Of a stretch of DNA of 55,624 nucleotides, positions 25,360 to 32,691 are shown one piece after another. This stretch comes from Pseudomonas guariconensis (GTDB lineage: Bacteria; Pseudomonadota; Gammaproteobacteria; Pseudomonadales; Pseudomonadaceae), in the NCBI RefSeq assembly GCF_015680235.1, contig NZ_JADLJL010000015.1, positions 57,501-113,124 on the forward strand, given 5' to 3'. Position 1 is the stretch's first letter. Each line of letters begins with the position of its first letter. Under the pieces are notes generated by a model. It was not told where the DNA came from. It searched no databases and saw only the letters and a list, made by a program, of their open reading frames with translations. The translations under genes and the position numbers were made by a program.

Positions 25360-25392
25360 GCGCAACTTCCGAATTATCGACGGAAGTTGCGC
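25360..25392. repeat. Perfect 12-bp inverted repeat
   Basis: Arms GCGCAACTTCCG and CGGAAGTTGCGC with a 9-base loop, 34 bases before the gspE remnant. There is no T-run, so an operator or attenuator is more likely than an intrinsic terminator. Confidence 0.6.
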
Positions 25393-25426
25393 CGCTATAT
25401 GGCCATTACTTGCATAAAGCCATCAC

Positions 25427-25621
25427 ATGAACTTGAACATTCCCACCACCGAAGATATATGCAAGTGGTTGCTGGATGCTGGCGCACTTCAAGCCACGGA
25501 TATCCAGCGTGCCGCCCGCTTGGGCGTGGCACAAGGCATTGGCGAGGATGAAAAGTTGCGCACGCTGTTACGCCTGGGAGCGGTAAAAGAGCAGCAAATG
25601 GCCACTGCCTCGCCGGCTTGA
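25427..25621 (+). pseudogene. gspE remnant (type II secretion ATPase N-terminus)
   Basis: The frame MNLNIPTTEDICKWLLDAGA continues with LLRLGAVKEQQMA, matching the N-terminal MshEN/T2SSE domain of GspE/XcpR-like ATPases, then ends in TASPA and a stop at 64 codons. The full protein is about 500 residues; Walker motifs are absent. A deletion joins it to the next fragment. It is a remnant of a type II secretion locus. Confidence 0.75.
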
Positions 25622-25866
25622 CCTTGAGCGGCGTGGTCCTGAGCACCGATGCCAAGCTGGCCTACCTGCGCGACGGCAACGAGCCGGCGCACAAGGTCGA
25701 ACTAGGCGCGACCCTGGGCAGTGGCTGGACCCTCAGCCACCTCACCGCGACCACCGCCACCTTCACCCGCAATGCCCAGACCTACACGCTCAGCCTGCCC
25801 CTGCCGCGCTTGCCCGCGCCACCCAAGGCTTCCGTCATCACACCGTCACGTACTCCATCACTATGA
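25600..25866 (+). pseudogene. GspC/GspN-like fragment
   Basis: In another frame, LAGLTLSGVVLSTDAKLAYL and the following KVELGATLGSGWTLSHLTAT resemble the homology-region domain of GspC/GspN pseudopilus-platform proteins. It has no proper start of its own (the frame is entered in the gspE remnant) and its stop overlaps the ATG of the gspD remnant by four bases, as in an intact operon. Family assignment is tentative. Confidence 0.55.
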
Positions 25867-26431
25867 CCATGCACCTATCTTCGCGTTTTCTCCTGCCGAC
25901 AGTGCGCACACCGTTGCTGGGCCTATGTGTCGCTGTCGCCCTGGCCGGGTGCACCCCTCCCAGGCAAGGCCTGCAGACTGACCAGGCGCTGATGCGCGAA
26001 GCCCTCGAGGGGGCCGGAGCGCCGCTGCCACCTGCGCACAGGCACCGACGACCGCTCGCAGCGATACGATTGCCGCGAGCCCTACACGGCGCATCATCGA
26101 AGGCGACCAAGCCTTCGTTCGCCCGTCGTCAAGCGCCGCGCGCACGCCTGCCCCGGAGCCCGGTGACATCGTCTTCAATTTCACCGACCAGCCGATCGAG
26201 GCCGTGGTCAACAGCATCATGGGCGACCTGCTGCATGAGAACTACAGCATTGCCCAAGGTGTGCAGGGCACGGTCAGCTTTTCCACCTCAAGTTCGAAGA
26301 GCCGCGATCGTACCGAGCTGGTCGTGCTGATCACACCGAAGGTGGTGAACAACCCCGAGCAGGCGCGCCAGGTGACGGCGGAGTATCGCCAGCAGATGCA
26401 ATTGTTGAAAGCCCAGGCGGCGGGGTCCTGA
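25863..26431 (+). pseudogene. gspD secretin remnant, frameshifted and internally deleted
   Basis: It opens with a lipoprotein-type signal (LLGLCVAVALAGC lipobox) then loses frame near 26020-26035. The reading continues in another frame as GDIVFNFTDQPIEAVVNSIM and QGVQGTVSFSTS, a secretin N0/N1 domain, and then jumps directly to SRDRTELVVLITPKVVNNPE, the very end of a secretin. Most of the N1-N3 and barrel region is missing, so no pore can form. At least two lesions are present. Confidence 0.85.
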
Positions 26432-26432
26432 A

Positions 26433-26510
26433 CCCATTGGGGCTGCTGCGCAGCCCATCGCGGCACGAGGCCTCACACGGTACAAGTCGGACCGCCGCCC
26501 CTACAGGACC
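26433..26510. repeat. REP-like palindromic element
   Basis: GGGCTGCTGCGCAGCCC is followed by ATCGCGG and ends near CCGCCGCCCCTACAGG, the arrangement of P. putida-type REP sequences. It lies between the gspD remnant and hemB. Confidence 0.6.
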
Positions 26511-26537
26511 TACAGTATTACCCTGCCCGGCCCCGCA

Positions 26538-27509
26538 TCAGATCCCGTCGCGGGCCAGGTCCATCGCGAAGTAGGTCAGGATCAGGTCGGCGCCAGCACG
26601 CTTGATCGAACCGATGCTCTCGCGCACCACCCGTGCCTCGTCGATGGCACCGGCCAAACCACCGAACTTGATCATCGCGTACTCGCCACTGACCTGGTAG
26701 GCCGCCAGCGGCAGGCGCGAGGCGGCGCGGATGTCGGCGATCACGTCGAGGTAGGCGCCGGCCGGCTTGACCATCAGCACATCGGCCCCTTCCTGCTCGT
26801 CGAGCAGCGACTCGCGCACGGCTTCGCGGCGGTTCATCGGGTTCATCTGGTAGCTCTTGCGGTCGCCCTTGAGCGCGGTACCGCCGGCTTCGCGGAACGG
26901 GCCGTAGAGCGAAGAGGCGAACTTGGTCGAGTAGGCCATGATGGCCGTGTCATGGAAGCCTGCGCCGTCCAGGGCGCTGCGAATGGCCTGGACCTGGCCG
27001 TCCATCGCTGCCGACGGGGCGATGAAATCGGCACCGGCGGCAGCGGCCACCACCGCTTGCTTGCCCAGGTTGGCCAGGGTGGCGTCGTTGTCCACGCCAT
27101 GGTCGTGCAGCACGCCGCAATGGCCGTGGCTGGTGTATTCGCAGAAGCAGGTGTCGGACATCACCACCATTTCCGGCACGGTGTCCTTGCAGATACGCGC
27201 CATGCGCGCCACCAGGCCGTTTTCGTTCCAGGTATCGCTACCGGTCGCGTCCAGGTTGTGCGAGACGCCGAAGGTCATCACCGACTTGATGCCGGCGCGG
27301 GCGTAGCGCTCGATTTCGCTGGCGAGCCGCTTCTCGGGAATGCGGTTGACCCCCGGCATGCTGGTGATGGGCACGAAATCGTCGATACCTTCTTCGACGA
27401 AGATCGGCAGGATCAGGTCGTCGAGGCGGAATTCGGTCTCCTGGAACAGGTTGCGCAACGATGGGTTCTGGCGCAGGCGACGTGGGCGGACGATGGGGAA
27501 GTTCGACAT
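26538..27509 (-). CDS. hemB: Delta-aminolevulinic acid dehydratase, zinc type
   Basis: The 323-aa enzyme joins two 5-aminolevulinate molecules to porphobilinogen in heme synthesis. The start at 27509 ([10 protein letters not shown]) has GGAG upstream; a further ATG five codons earlier is weaker. Active-site lysines lie in YSTKFASS and MVKPAGAY. The metal site is [14 protein letters not shown] with Cys121, Cys123 and Cys131, the three-cysteine zinc type of E. coli. The well-known P. aeruginosa HemB is a Mg enzyme without these cysteines, so this is probably a second paralogue. It is monocistronic, after a possible terminator of the quinone reductase gene. Confidence 0.95.
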   Translation of the reverse strand: MSNFPIVRPRRLRQNPSLRNLFQETEFRLDDLILPIFVEEGIDDFVPITSMPGVNRIPEKRLASEIERYARAGIKSVMTFGVSHNLDATGSDTWNENGLVARMARICKDTVPEMVVMSDTCFCEYTSHGHCGVLHDHGVDNDATLANLGKQAVVAAAAGADFIAPSAAMDGQVQAIRSALDGAGFHDTAIMAYSTKFASSLYGPFREAGGTALKGDRKSYQMNPMNRREAVRESLLDEQEGADVLMVKPAGAYLDVIADIRAASRLPLAAYQVSGEYAMIKFGGLAGAIDEARVVRESIGSIKRAGADLILTYFAMDLARDGI

Positions 27510-27616
27510 TGGAGCTCCAGACAAGTTTTGCTACCCGCCACCTTAAGTCGTAGGGCCGCCACTGACCAGTCCTGACGTGAAGAATATGTGTTGCGCCCCG
27601 GGCAACAAAACCAGGT

Positions 27617-27634
27617 GGGCGCGGTATCGCGCCC
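27617..27634 (-). terminator. Possible terminator after the quinone reductase gene
   Basis: GGGCGCG-GTAT-CGCGCCC forms a perfect 7-bp GC stem 35 bases downstream of the 27669 stop; on the minus strand a TTTT lies 7 bases beyond it. It would separate that gene from hemB. Confidence 0.45.
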
Positions 27635-27668
27635 GTCCGGGTGTCCGCTCAGCGACAATCGGTCGCAA

Positions 27669-28373
27669 TCACTTGGGCAGCGGATACAGCGCCTCGTCGA
27701 ACTGCGACAGCTTGGGGAACTCCAGTGGCAGGTCGTCCGAAAGGTGGGTCAGGCGTTGCTGGTAGTCATGCAAAAACCCTTTGCGCGCCTCGTCGCTGAT
27801 GTACGGCACGTGCCAGGCCACGAACGGTGGCAGCACCTCGAAGCCGACATAGGCCAGGGTGCCACGCAGGATCGGCCGCAGCATGTCCTCCAGCGGCCCG
27901 TGGATGGCACCGTCGCCGAACATGTGCTCGCGCCCGCCCAGGGTCACGGTCACCAGCGCCTTCTTGCCCACCAGCCCGCCCTGGTCGTAGAAACGCTTGC
28001 CGCCGTAACACACACCGGAGACCAGCACGCGGTCGATCCAGCCCTTGAGCATGGCCGGGGCGGAGAACCAGAAGATCGGGAAGTTCAGCACCAGTAGGTC
28101 AGCCCACAGCAGCTTGTCCAGTTCGGCCTGGATATCCGCGGCGATGGAGCTACTCTTGACCCCCAGGCGCTGCTCCAGGGCATATACCAGGTAGTCGGGG
28201 TTCTCCCGGGTGCCGAAGTCTTCGGCGCTGGCCACCGGGTTCCAGCCCATGGCGTACAGGTCGCTGACCTGCACCTGATGGCCCTGGGCGGTGAAGGTCT
28301 CGACTGCCTGGTCGCGCAGGGCGGCCGTGAAGGATTGCGGCTCGGGGTGAGCGTGGACGATCAGTACATTCAT
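27669..28373 (-). CDS. NAD(P)H quinone oxidoreductase, flavodoxin-fold (KefF/YwrO/MdaB-like)
   Basis: The start at 28373 (MNVLIVHAHP) has AAGGA upstream. The 234-aa protein shows the flavodoxin_2 landmarks MNVLIVHAHPEPQSF at the FMN/FAD phosphate site, LLVLNFPIFWFSAPAMLKGW and VTLGGREHMFG. These enzymes perform two-electron reduction of quinones to limit redox cycling. It stands alone upstream of hemB. Confidence 0.9.
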   Translation of the reverse strand: MNVLIVHAHPEPQSFTAALRDQAVETFTAQGHQVQVSDLYAMGWNPVASAEDFGTRENPDYLVYALEQRLGVKSSSIAADIQAELDKLLWADLLVLNFPIFWFSAPAMLKGWIDRVLVSGVCYGGKRFYDQGGLVGKKALVTVTLGGREHMFGDGAIHGPLEDMLRPILRGTLAYVGFEVLPPFVAWHVPYISDEARKGFLHDYQQRLTHLSDDLPLEFPKLSQFDEALYPLPK

Positions 28374-28395
28374 GAAAGGGTCCTTGCTAGTGAAT

Positions 28396-28452
28396 CGTTG
28401 GGGCTGCTTCGCAGCCCTTCGCGGTGGTCCGGGCAAGCCGCTCCTATAGGCG
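28396..28452. repeat. REP-like palindromic element
   Basis: GGGGCTGCTTCGCAGCCC followed by TTCGCGG and GCAAGCCGCTCCTATAGG is a P. putida-type REP unit. It lies between the aldehyde dehydrogenase stop and the quinone reductase start. Confidence 0.65.
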
Positions 28453-28472
28453 GCGTGCAGTGGCTGTTGGCT

Positions 28473-29888
28473 TCAGACCTGTACGGCCTTCACTTCGACA
28501 AACTCACCCAAGCCCTCCTCGCCCCATTCCCGACCATTGCCGGATTGCTTGTACCCGCCGAACGGCGCGCGGTAGTTGAACCCGGCCCCATTGACGAAGC
28601 ACTGCCCGGCGCGCATCTGCCGCGCCAGCTCCAGGCCGCGCTCGCGGCTACCGGCCCAGACGGCGCTGGACAGGCCGAACGGCGAATCGTTGGCCATCTC
28701 GACTGCCTGGGCCTCGTCGGCATAGGGAATCAGGCACAGCACCGGCCCGAAGATTTCCTCCTGGGCGATGCGCATGCGGTTGTCGACGTCGGCAAATAGC
28801 GTAGGCGCCACATAGTAGCCCCGCTCGAAGTCCGTGGCGGTGTCGCCGCCGCATAGCAGCCGCGCACCCTCCTCCTGGCCCAGGCGAATGTAGTCCAGCA
28901 CGGTGCGCCGCTGCCCAGCCGAACACATCGGGCCAAGGAAGCTGCGCGGGTCACGCGGGTCGCCCATGGTGAGCACCTGGGTTTCTGCCACCGCGATCTC
29001 CAGGGCCTGCGCATAGCGCTCGGCCGGCAGCAGCATGCGGGTGAGCGCCGTGCAGGTCTGCCCGGAGTTGATCATCACGTCCTGCACCCCATGGCGCACG
29101 GCCGCTTCCAGGTCGGCATCGGCGGTGATCAACAGCGGCGACTTGCCGCCCAGCTCCAGGCACACGCGCTTGACCGTCGGCGCGGCGGCCTGGGATACCC
29201 GCACCCCGGCGCCGGTGGAGCCGGTGAACGACACCATGTCCACCTGCGGGTGCCGGGCCAGGGCCTCGCCCACCTTAGAGCCTGGCCCGCTGACCAGGTT
29301 GAACACACCCGCAGGCAGACCGATGGCGTCGATCATCTCGGCCAGCAGGAAGGCATGCAGCGGCGTTTCCTGGCTGGGCTTGACCACCACCGTGCAGCCG
29401 GCGGCCAAGGCCGGGGCCAGCTTGCCGATCATCTGGTGCAGCGGGTAGTTCCAGGGGTTGATGAAAGCGCATACCCCCACCGCCTCGCGGTACACAAGTG
29501 AATGGCCGACTTCGCGCACCTCGTCCATCAACCCGGCCAATTCGCTGTACTGCTCCAGCCCCTCGATCGGGCCATCGACCTGAACCATCTGGCACCACTG
29601 CACCGGCATGCCCAGCTCGGCGGTGATCACATCGGCCATTTCCCCGGCCTTGGCCTTCAGTTGCGCGGCCAGGGCACGAATGTAACCAGCGCGCACACCG
29701 GAGGGTGTGCGCGACCAGGCGCCGAACGCACGCCGGGCAGCCGTCACCGCGCGCTCCACGTCCTGCTCGTCGCCCAGCGGTACGCGGCCGATGGCGGCCT
29801 CGCTGGCCGGGTCGATGACCTCGGCCATGCCCTGCCCGCTCGGCAATTGCCAGGCACCGTCGATGTACAGCCGCGGGTACTCACGCAT
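28473..29888 (-). CDS. Aldehyde dehydrogenase, probable 4-guanidinobutyraldehyde dehydrogenase
   Basis: The 471-aa NAD(P)-dependent ALDH has PWNYPLHQMIGKLAPALAAG, the Rossmann motif FTGSTGAG, the catalytic Glu region LELGGKSP and the nucleophile Cys (about residue 279) in NSGQTCTA. It overlaps the end of the aminotransferase gene by eight bases. GGAGG precedes its ATG. By position after AruI it should oxidise 4-guanidinobutyraldehyde to 4-guanidinobutyrate; ALDHs are promiscuous, so this is inference. It is the last gene of the operon. Confidence 0.9.
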   Translation of the reverse strand: MREYPRLYIDGAWQLPSGQGMAEVIDPASEAAIGRVPLGDEQDVERAVTAARRAFGAWSRTPSGVRAGYIRALAAQLKAKAGEMADVITAELGMPVQWCQMVQVDGPIEGLEQYSELAGLMDEVREVGHSLVYREAVGVCAFINPWNYPLHQMIGKLAPALAAGCTVVVKPSQETPLHAFLLAEMIDAIGLPAGVFNLVSGPGSKVGEALARHPQVDMVSFTGSTGAGVRVSQAAAPTVKRVCLELGGKSPLLITADADLEAAVRHGVQDVMINSGQTCTALTRMLLPAERYAQALEIAVAETQVLTMGDPRDPRSFLGPMCSAGQRRTVLDYIRLGQEEGARLLCGGDTATDFERGYYVAPTLFADVDNRMRIAQEEIFGPVLCLIPYADEAQAVEMANDSPFGLSSAVWAGSRERGLELARQMRAGQCFVNGAGFNYRAPFGGYKQSGNGREWGEEGLGEFVEVKAVQV

Positions 29889-31071
29889 GGGCCTGTTCCT
29901 CCACTAAGGCCCGCGCACAACGGGCGATACGCCGGCACGCGTCGTCCAGCGCCTCGGCGCCGAGCACCAGGCCCAGACGGATATGCCCGGCGGCGCTCGG
30001 CCCGAAGGCCTCGCCTGCCAGCACCGATACCCCTTCACGGTCCAGCAAGCGGTCGGCGAAGGCCTGGGCGCTCAGGCCGGTCTCGCGGATATCGACCATC
30101 ACGAACATGCCGCCATCAGGCTTGAGCGCCTTGATGCCCGGGCAGCCTGCCAGGCGCTCGCAGACCAGGTCGCGGCGCTGGCGATAGGCGTCGCGCATCG
30201 CCTCGAGTTCCGCCAACGGCTGTTCCAACGCCACGACCGCGGCATCCTGGATGAAATCGGGCGAGCCGTAGAGCATGCACAGGGCAAGGTTTTCCAGGTG
30301 GCCGGCCAGCTCGGCTGAACCCACCACCCAGCCGACCCGCCAGCCGGTCATGGCGTGGGACTTGGACAGGCTGTTGAGCGTCGCGGTGCGCTCGGCCATG
30401 CCCGTCAGGCTGCCGGGGCTGACGTGCTCGCCGTCGTACAACAGCTCGCTGTAGACCTCGTCGGAAATCAGCCACAGGTCATGGGCGATGCACAGCTCTG
30501 CCAGCGCCTCCCAGGTAGCGCGCGGCAGGCTCGCCCCCGATGGATTATGCGGGCTGTTCAGGGCCAGGGCACGGGTACGGGGGGTGATGCGCGCAGCTAC
30601 ATCCGCGGGGCACACGCGAAAACCGTTCTCCGGCTTGACCGGCACCGGTACCACGGTCGCGCCACAGGCGCCGAACACGGCCTCGTAGGTGACGTACATC
30701 GGTTCGGCGACGATCACCTCGTCGCCCGGTTCCAGCACGCACTGGGCTACGCAGAACAACGCGCACTGGGCCCCGGCCAGCACGGTGACTTGGTCGGCAT
30801 CCACCTTCTGGCCGCTGCGTTGCTGGTGGCGACGGGCAATGGCCTGGCGCAGGGCCAGCTTGCCGCGCACGTCCGAATAATGGGTATGGCCGTCGCGCAA
30901 GCTGTCGATGGCCGCCTCGACGATGGGCGCCGGGGTATCGAAGTCGGGGTCGCCCACCGACAGCAGCAGGATGTCCTTGCCCTCGGCCTGCATCGCCAGG
31001 GCGCGGTAGTGGATGTCCCAGGCGGCGGCGCCGTCGCCGGCGATGCGTTGGGTCAGCGTGGAAAAGCGCAT
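29881..31071 (-). CDS. aruH: Arginine:pyruvate transaminase (PLP-dependent, fold type I)
   Basis: The 396-aa aminotransferase has the PLP-lysine motif SLSKSHAMTGWRVGW, NSPHNPSGA and DEVYSELLYDG of class I/II enzymes. AruH converts L-arginine and pyruvate to 2-ketoarginine and alanine in Pseudomonas. GGAGG precedes the ATG, 12 bases after the aruI stop. The assignment rests on the neighbouring decarboxylase and AruRS-type regulators, the same arrangement as the P. aeruginosa aru locus. Confidence 0.85.
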   Translation of the reverse strand: MRFSTLTQRIAGDGAAAWDIHYRALAMQAEGKDILLLSVGDPDFDTPAPIVEAAIDSLRDGHTHYSDVRGKLALRQAIARRHQQRSGQKVDADQVTVLAGAQCALFCVAQCVLEPGDEVIVAEPMYVTYEAVFGACGATVVPVPVKPENGFRVCPADVAARITPRTRALALNSPHNPSGASLPRATWEALAELCIAHDLWLISDEVYSELLYDGEHVSPGSLTGMAERTATLNSLSKSHAMTGWRVGWVVGSAELAGHLENLALCMLYGSPDFIQDAAVVALEQPLAELEAMRDAYRQRRDLVCERLAGCPGIKALKPDGGMFVMVDIRETGLSAQAFADRLLDREGVSVLAGEAFGPSAAGHIRLGLVLGAEALDDACRRIARCARALVEEQAHA

Positions 31072-31083
31072 GGCAATCCTCCG

Positions 31084-32691
31084 TCAGTGGGCACAGGCGT
31101 GCTTGAGTTCGACCAGGGTCACGCCGTTGCGGGCAAAGCCCGCCTGCAGCTCCTGTTGCAGCTCGTCGAGGCTGCGCGGTTGCGCCACGGTGCAGCCGAA
31201 CGCCCGACCGAGCGCGGCGAAGTCCGGGTTGCGCGGCAATACACCGATGGGCTCGATGTCCAGGCCGAGCATGTCGTCGCGGATCTGGCCCAGGGCATCG
31301 TTGTTCCACAACAGCACCACCAGCGGGCGGTCCAGCTCCTCGACCGCGGTGGCCAGCTCCTGGGCGGTATAGAGGAAACCACCATCGCCCACCAGCACCA
31401 GGCCTGGGCGGTCATCACTGGCGAACATGCCGCCGATACCCGCTGGCAGGCCATAGCCGAGGGTGCCGTAGCCGGTGGGGTGCAGCCAGCTGCGTGGGGC
31501 CCGGCTGGTGAAGGCATAGTTGCCGGTGTAGGCCAGCTGGGTCATGTCGCTGCTGATGAAGGCGTTTTCCGGCAAGACAGCAGCGATACGGTCGAGGATC
31601 GCCTGGTGGATGCCTTGCAGCGGGCCATGGCCTGCGCGGATCGCCTGGCGCAGGTAGGCCACCGCCTCGATAGCGGCGCCGGCGTCGCGCTGAACGTGCG
31701 GCAGGTGTTCCAGCAGGCCCGCCAAGGTCTGCCGGGCATCGCCATGCAAGGCCAGAGCACAAGGGTAGAAGTCGTTGAACTTGCGTGGGTCGATATCCAC
31801 CCGCAGCAAGTCACCACGAAGCGGCAGGCGCTCGCGCCAGAAGTCGGTGTCGGCCATTTCCGTACCCACTGCGAGCACCACGTCGGCTTCGGCGATCATC
31901 TGCCAGCCAGGTTCCACGCACAGGCTGGCACCGGCATTCAAAGGCGACTCAGGCGGCAGCAGGCCCTTGCCGGCCACACTGGTGAACACCGGCGCCGCCA
32001 GGCGCTCGCTCAGTTGCCGCAGTTCATCGGCGGCCTGCAAGGCGCCGCCACCGGCGATGATCATCGGTCGCTTGGCAGCAGCGAGCTTCAAGGCCGCCTG
32101 ATCCAGGCTGTCACGGTCCGGCAGGCCACGCCCGGGGCGGCGTACCACCTCGGCGCTCCAGTCCCGGGCGACCGGGGCCGCCAGTACGTCCAGCGGCACG
32201 GAGATATGCACCGGGCGTGGGCGCTCGCTGTCGAACACGGCCCAGGCACGGGCGATCAGCTCTGGCAGGTCCTCGGCGCACAGGGCCACGGCGGAGAACG
32301 CGGTGATCGGCGCGGTCATGGCGCGCTGATCCTGGGTTTCGTGCAGACAACCCCAGCCTTTGCCCAGGCTTGCGGTGTGGTTGACGCTGGAGATCACCAG
32401 CATCGGGATGGAGTCGGCATAGGCCTGGCCGATGGCGGTGGCCGCGTTGGTCACGCCGGGGCCAGTGATGACGAAACACACGCCCGGCTTGCCGCTGACC
32501 CGGGCATAGCCGTCGGCCATGAAGCCGGCGCCCTGTTCATGGCGGGTCAGCACATGGCGGATGCCGCTGCCCGGCAAGCCCCGGTACAGCTCCAAGGTAT
32601 GGACCCCAGGGATACCGAACACGGTATCCACGCCATAGTTACCCAGCAGCCGCACCAGGGCCTGGCCGGCGGTCATGGAAGGTTCATGCAT
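31084..32691 (-). CDS. aruI: 2-ketoarginine decarboxylase (ThDP-dependent)
   Basis: The 535-aa enzyme has the acetolactate-synthase-like architecture: N-terminal PYR domain (FGIPGVHTLELYRGL, then LTRHEQGAGFMADGYAR with the activating Glu), central domain, and C-terminal PP domain with the ThDP-binding VGDGGFLYTAQELATAVE through to NND. AruI removes CO2 from 5-guanidino-2-oxopentanoate to give 4-guanidinobutyraldehyde. AAGGAG precedes the ATG, which overlaps the acyl-CoA synthetase stop by eight bases. Unassisted annotation would call it acetolactate synthase; context favours AruI. Confidence 0.87.
   Translation of the reverse strand: MHEPSMTAGQALVRLLGNYGVDTVFGIPGVHTLELYRGLPGSGIRHVLTRHEQGAGFMADGYARVSGKPGVCFVITGPGVTNAATAIGQAYADSIPMLVISSVNHTASLGKGWGCLHETQDQRAMTAPITAFSAVALCAEDLPELIARAWAVFDSERPRPVHISVPLDVLAAPVARDWSAEVVRRPGRGLPDRDSLDQAALKLAAAKRPMIIAGGGALQAADELRQLSERLAAPVFTSVAGKGLLPPESPLNAGASLCVEPGWQMIAEADVVLAVGTEMADTDFWRERLPLRGDLLRVDIDPRKFNDFYPCALALHGDARQTLAGLLEHLPHVQRDAGAAIEAVAYLRQAIRAGHGPLQGIHQAILDRIAAVLPENAFISSDMTQLAYTGNYAFTSRAPRSWLHPTGYGTLGYGLPAGIGGMFASDDRPGLVLVGDGGFLYTAQELATAVEELDRPLVVLLWNNDALGQIRDDMLGLDIEPIGVLPRNPDFAALGRAFGCTVAQPRSLDELQQELQAGFARNGVTLVELKHACAH

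Larger units (their letters stand above)
24992..25426. other. Intergenic region with three hairpins
   Basis: No gene. It contains GGGGATGTAGTCCCC (25103-25117), a 15-bp inverted repeat with one mismatch (25197-25211 with 25228-25242) and a perfect 12-bp inverted repeat (25360-25371 with 25381-25392). It separates the toxin-like operon from the type II secretion relics and may hold the old secretion-operon promoter. Confidence 0.5.

Noticed and set aside
31084..32691. Acetolactate synthase large subunit
   Set aside because: Same fold, but no small subunit gene nearby, and position beside aruH and AruRS-like genes favours AruI.
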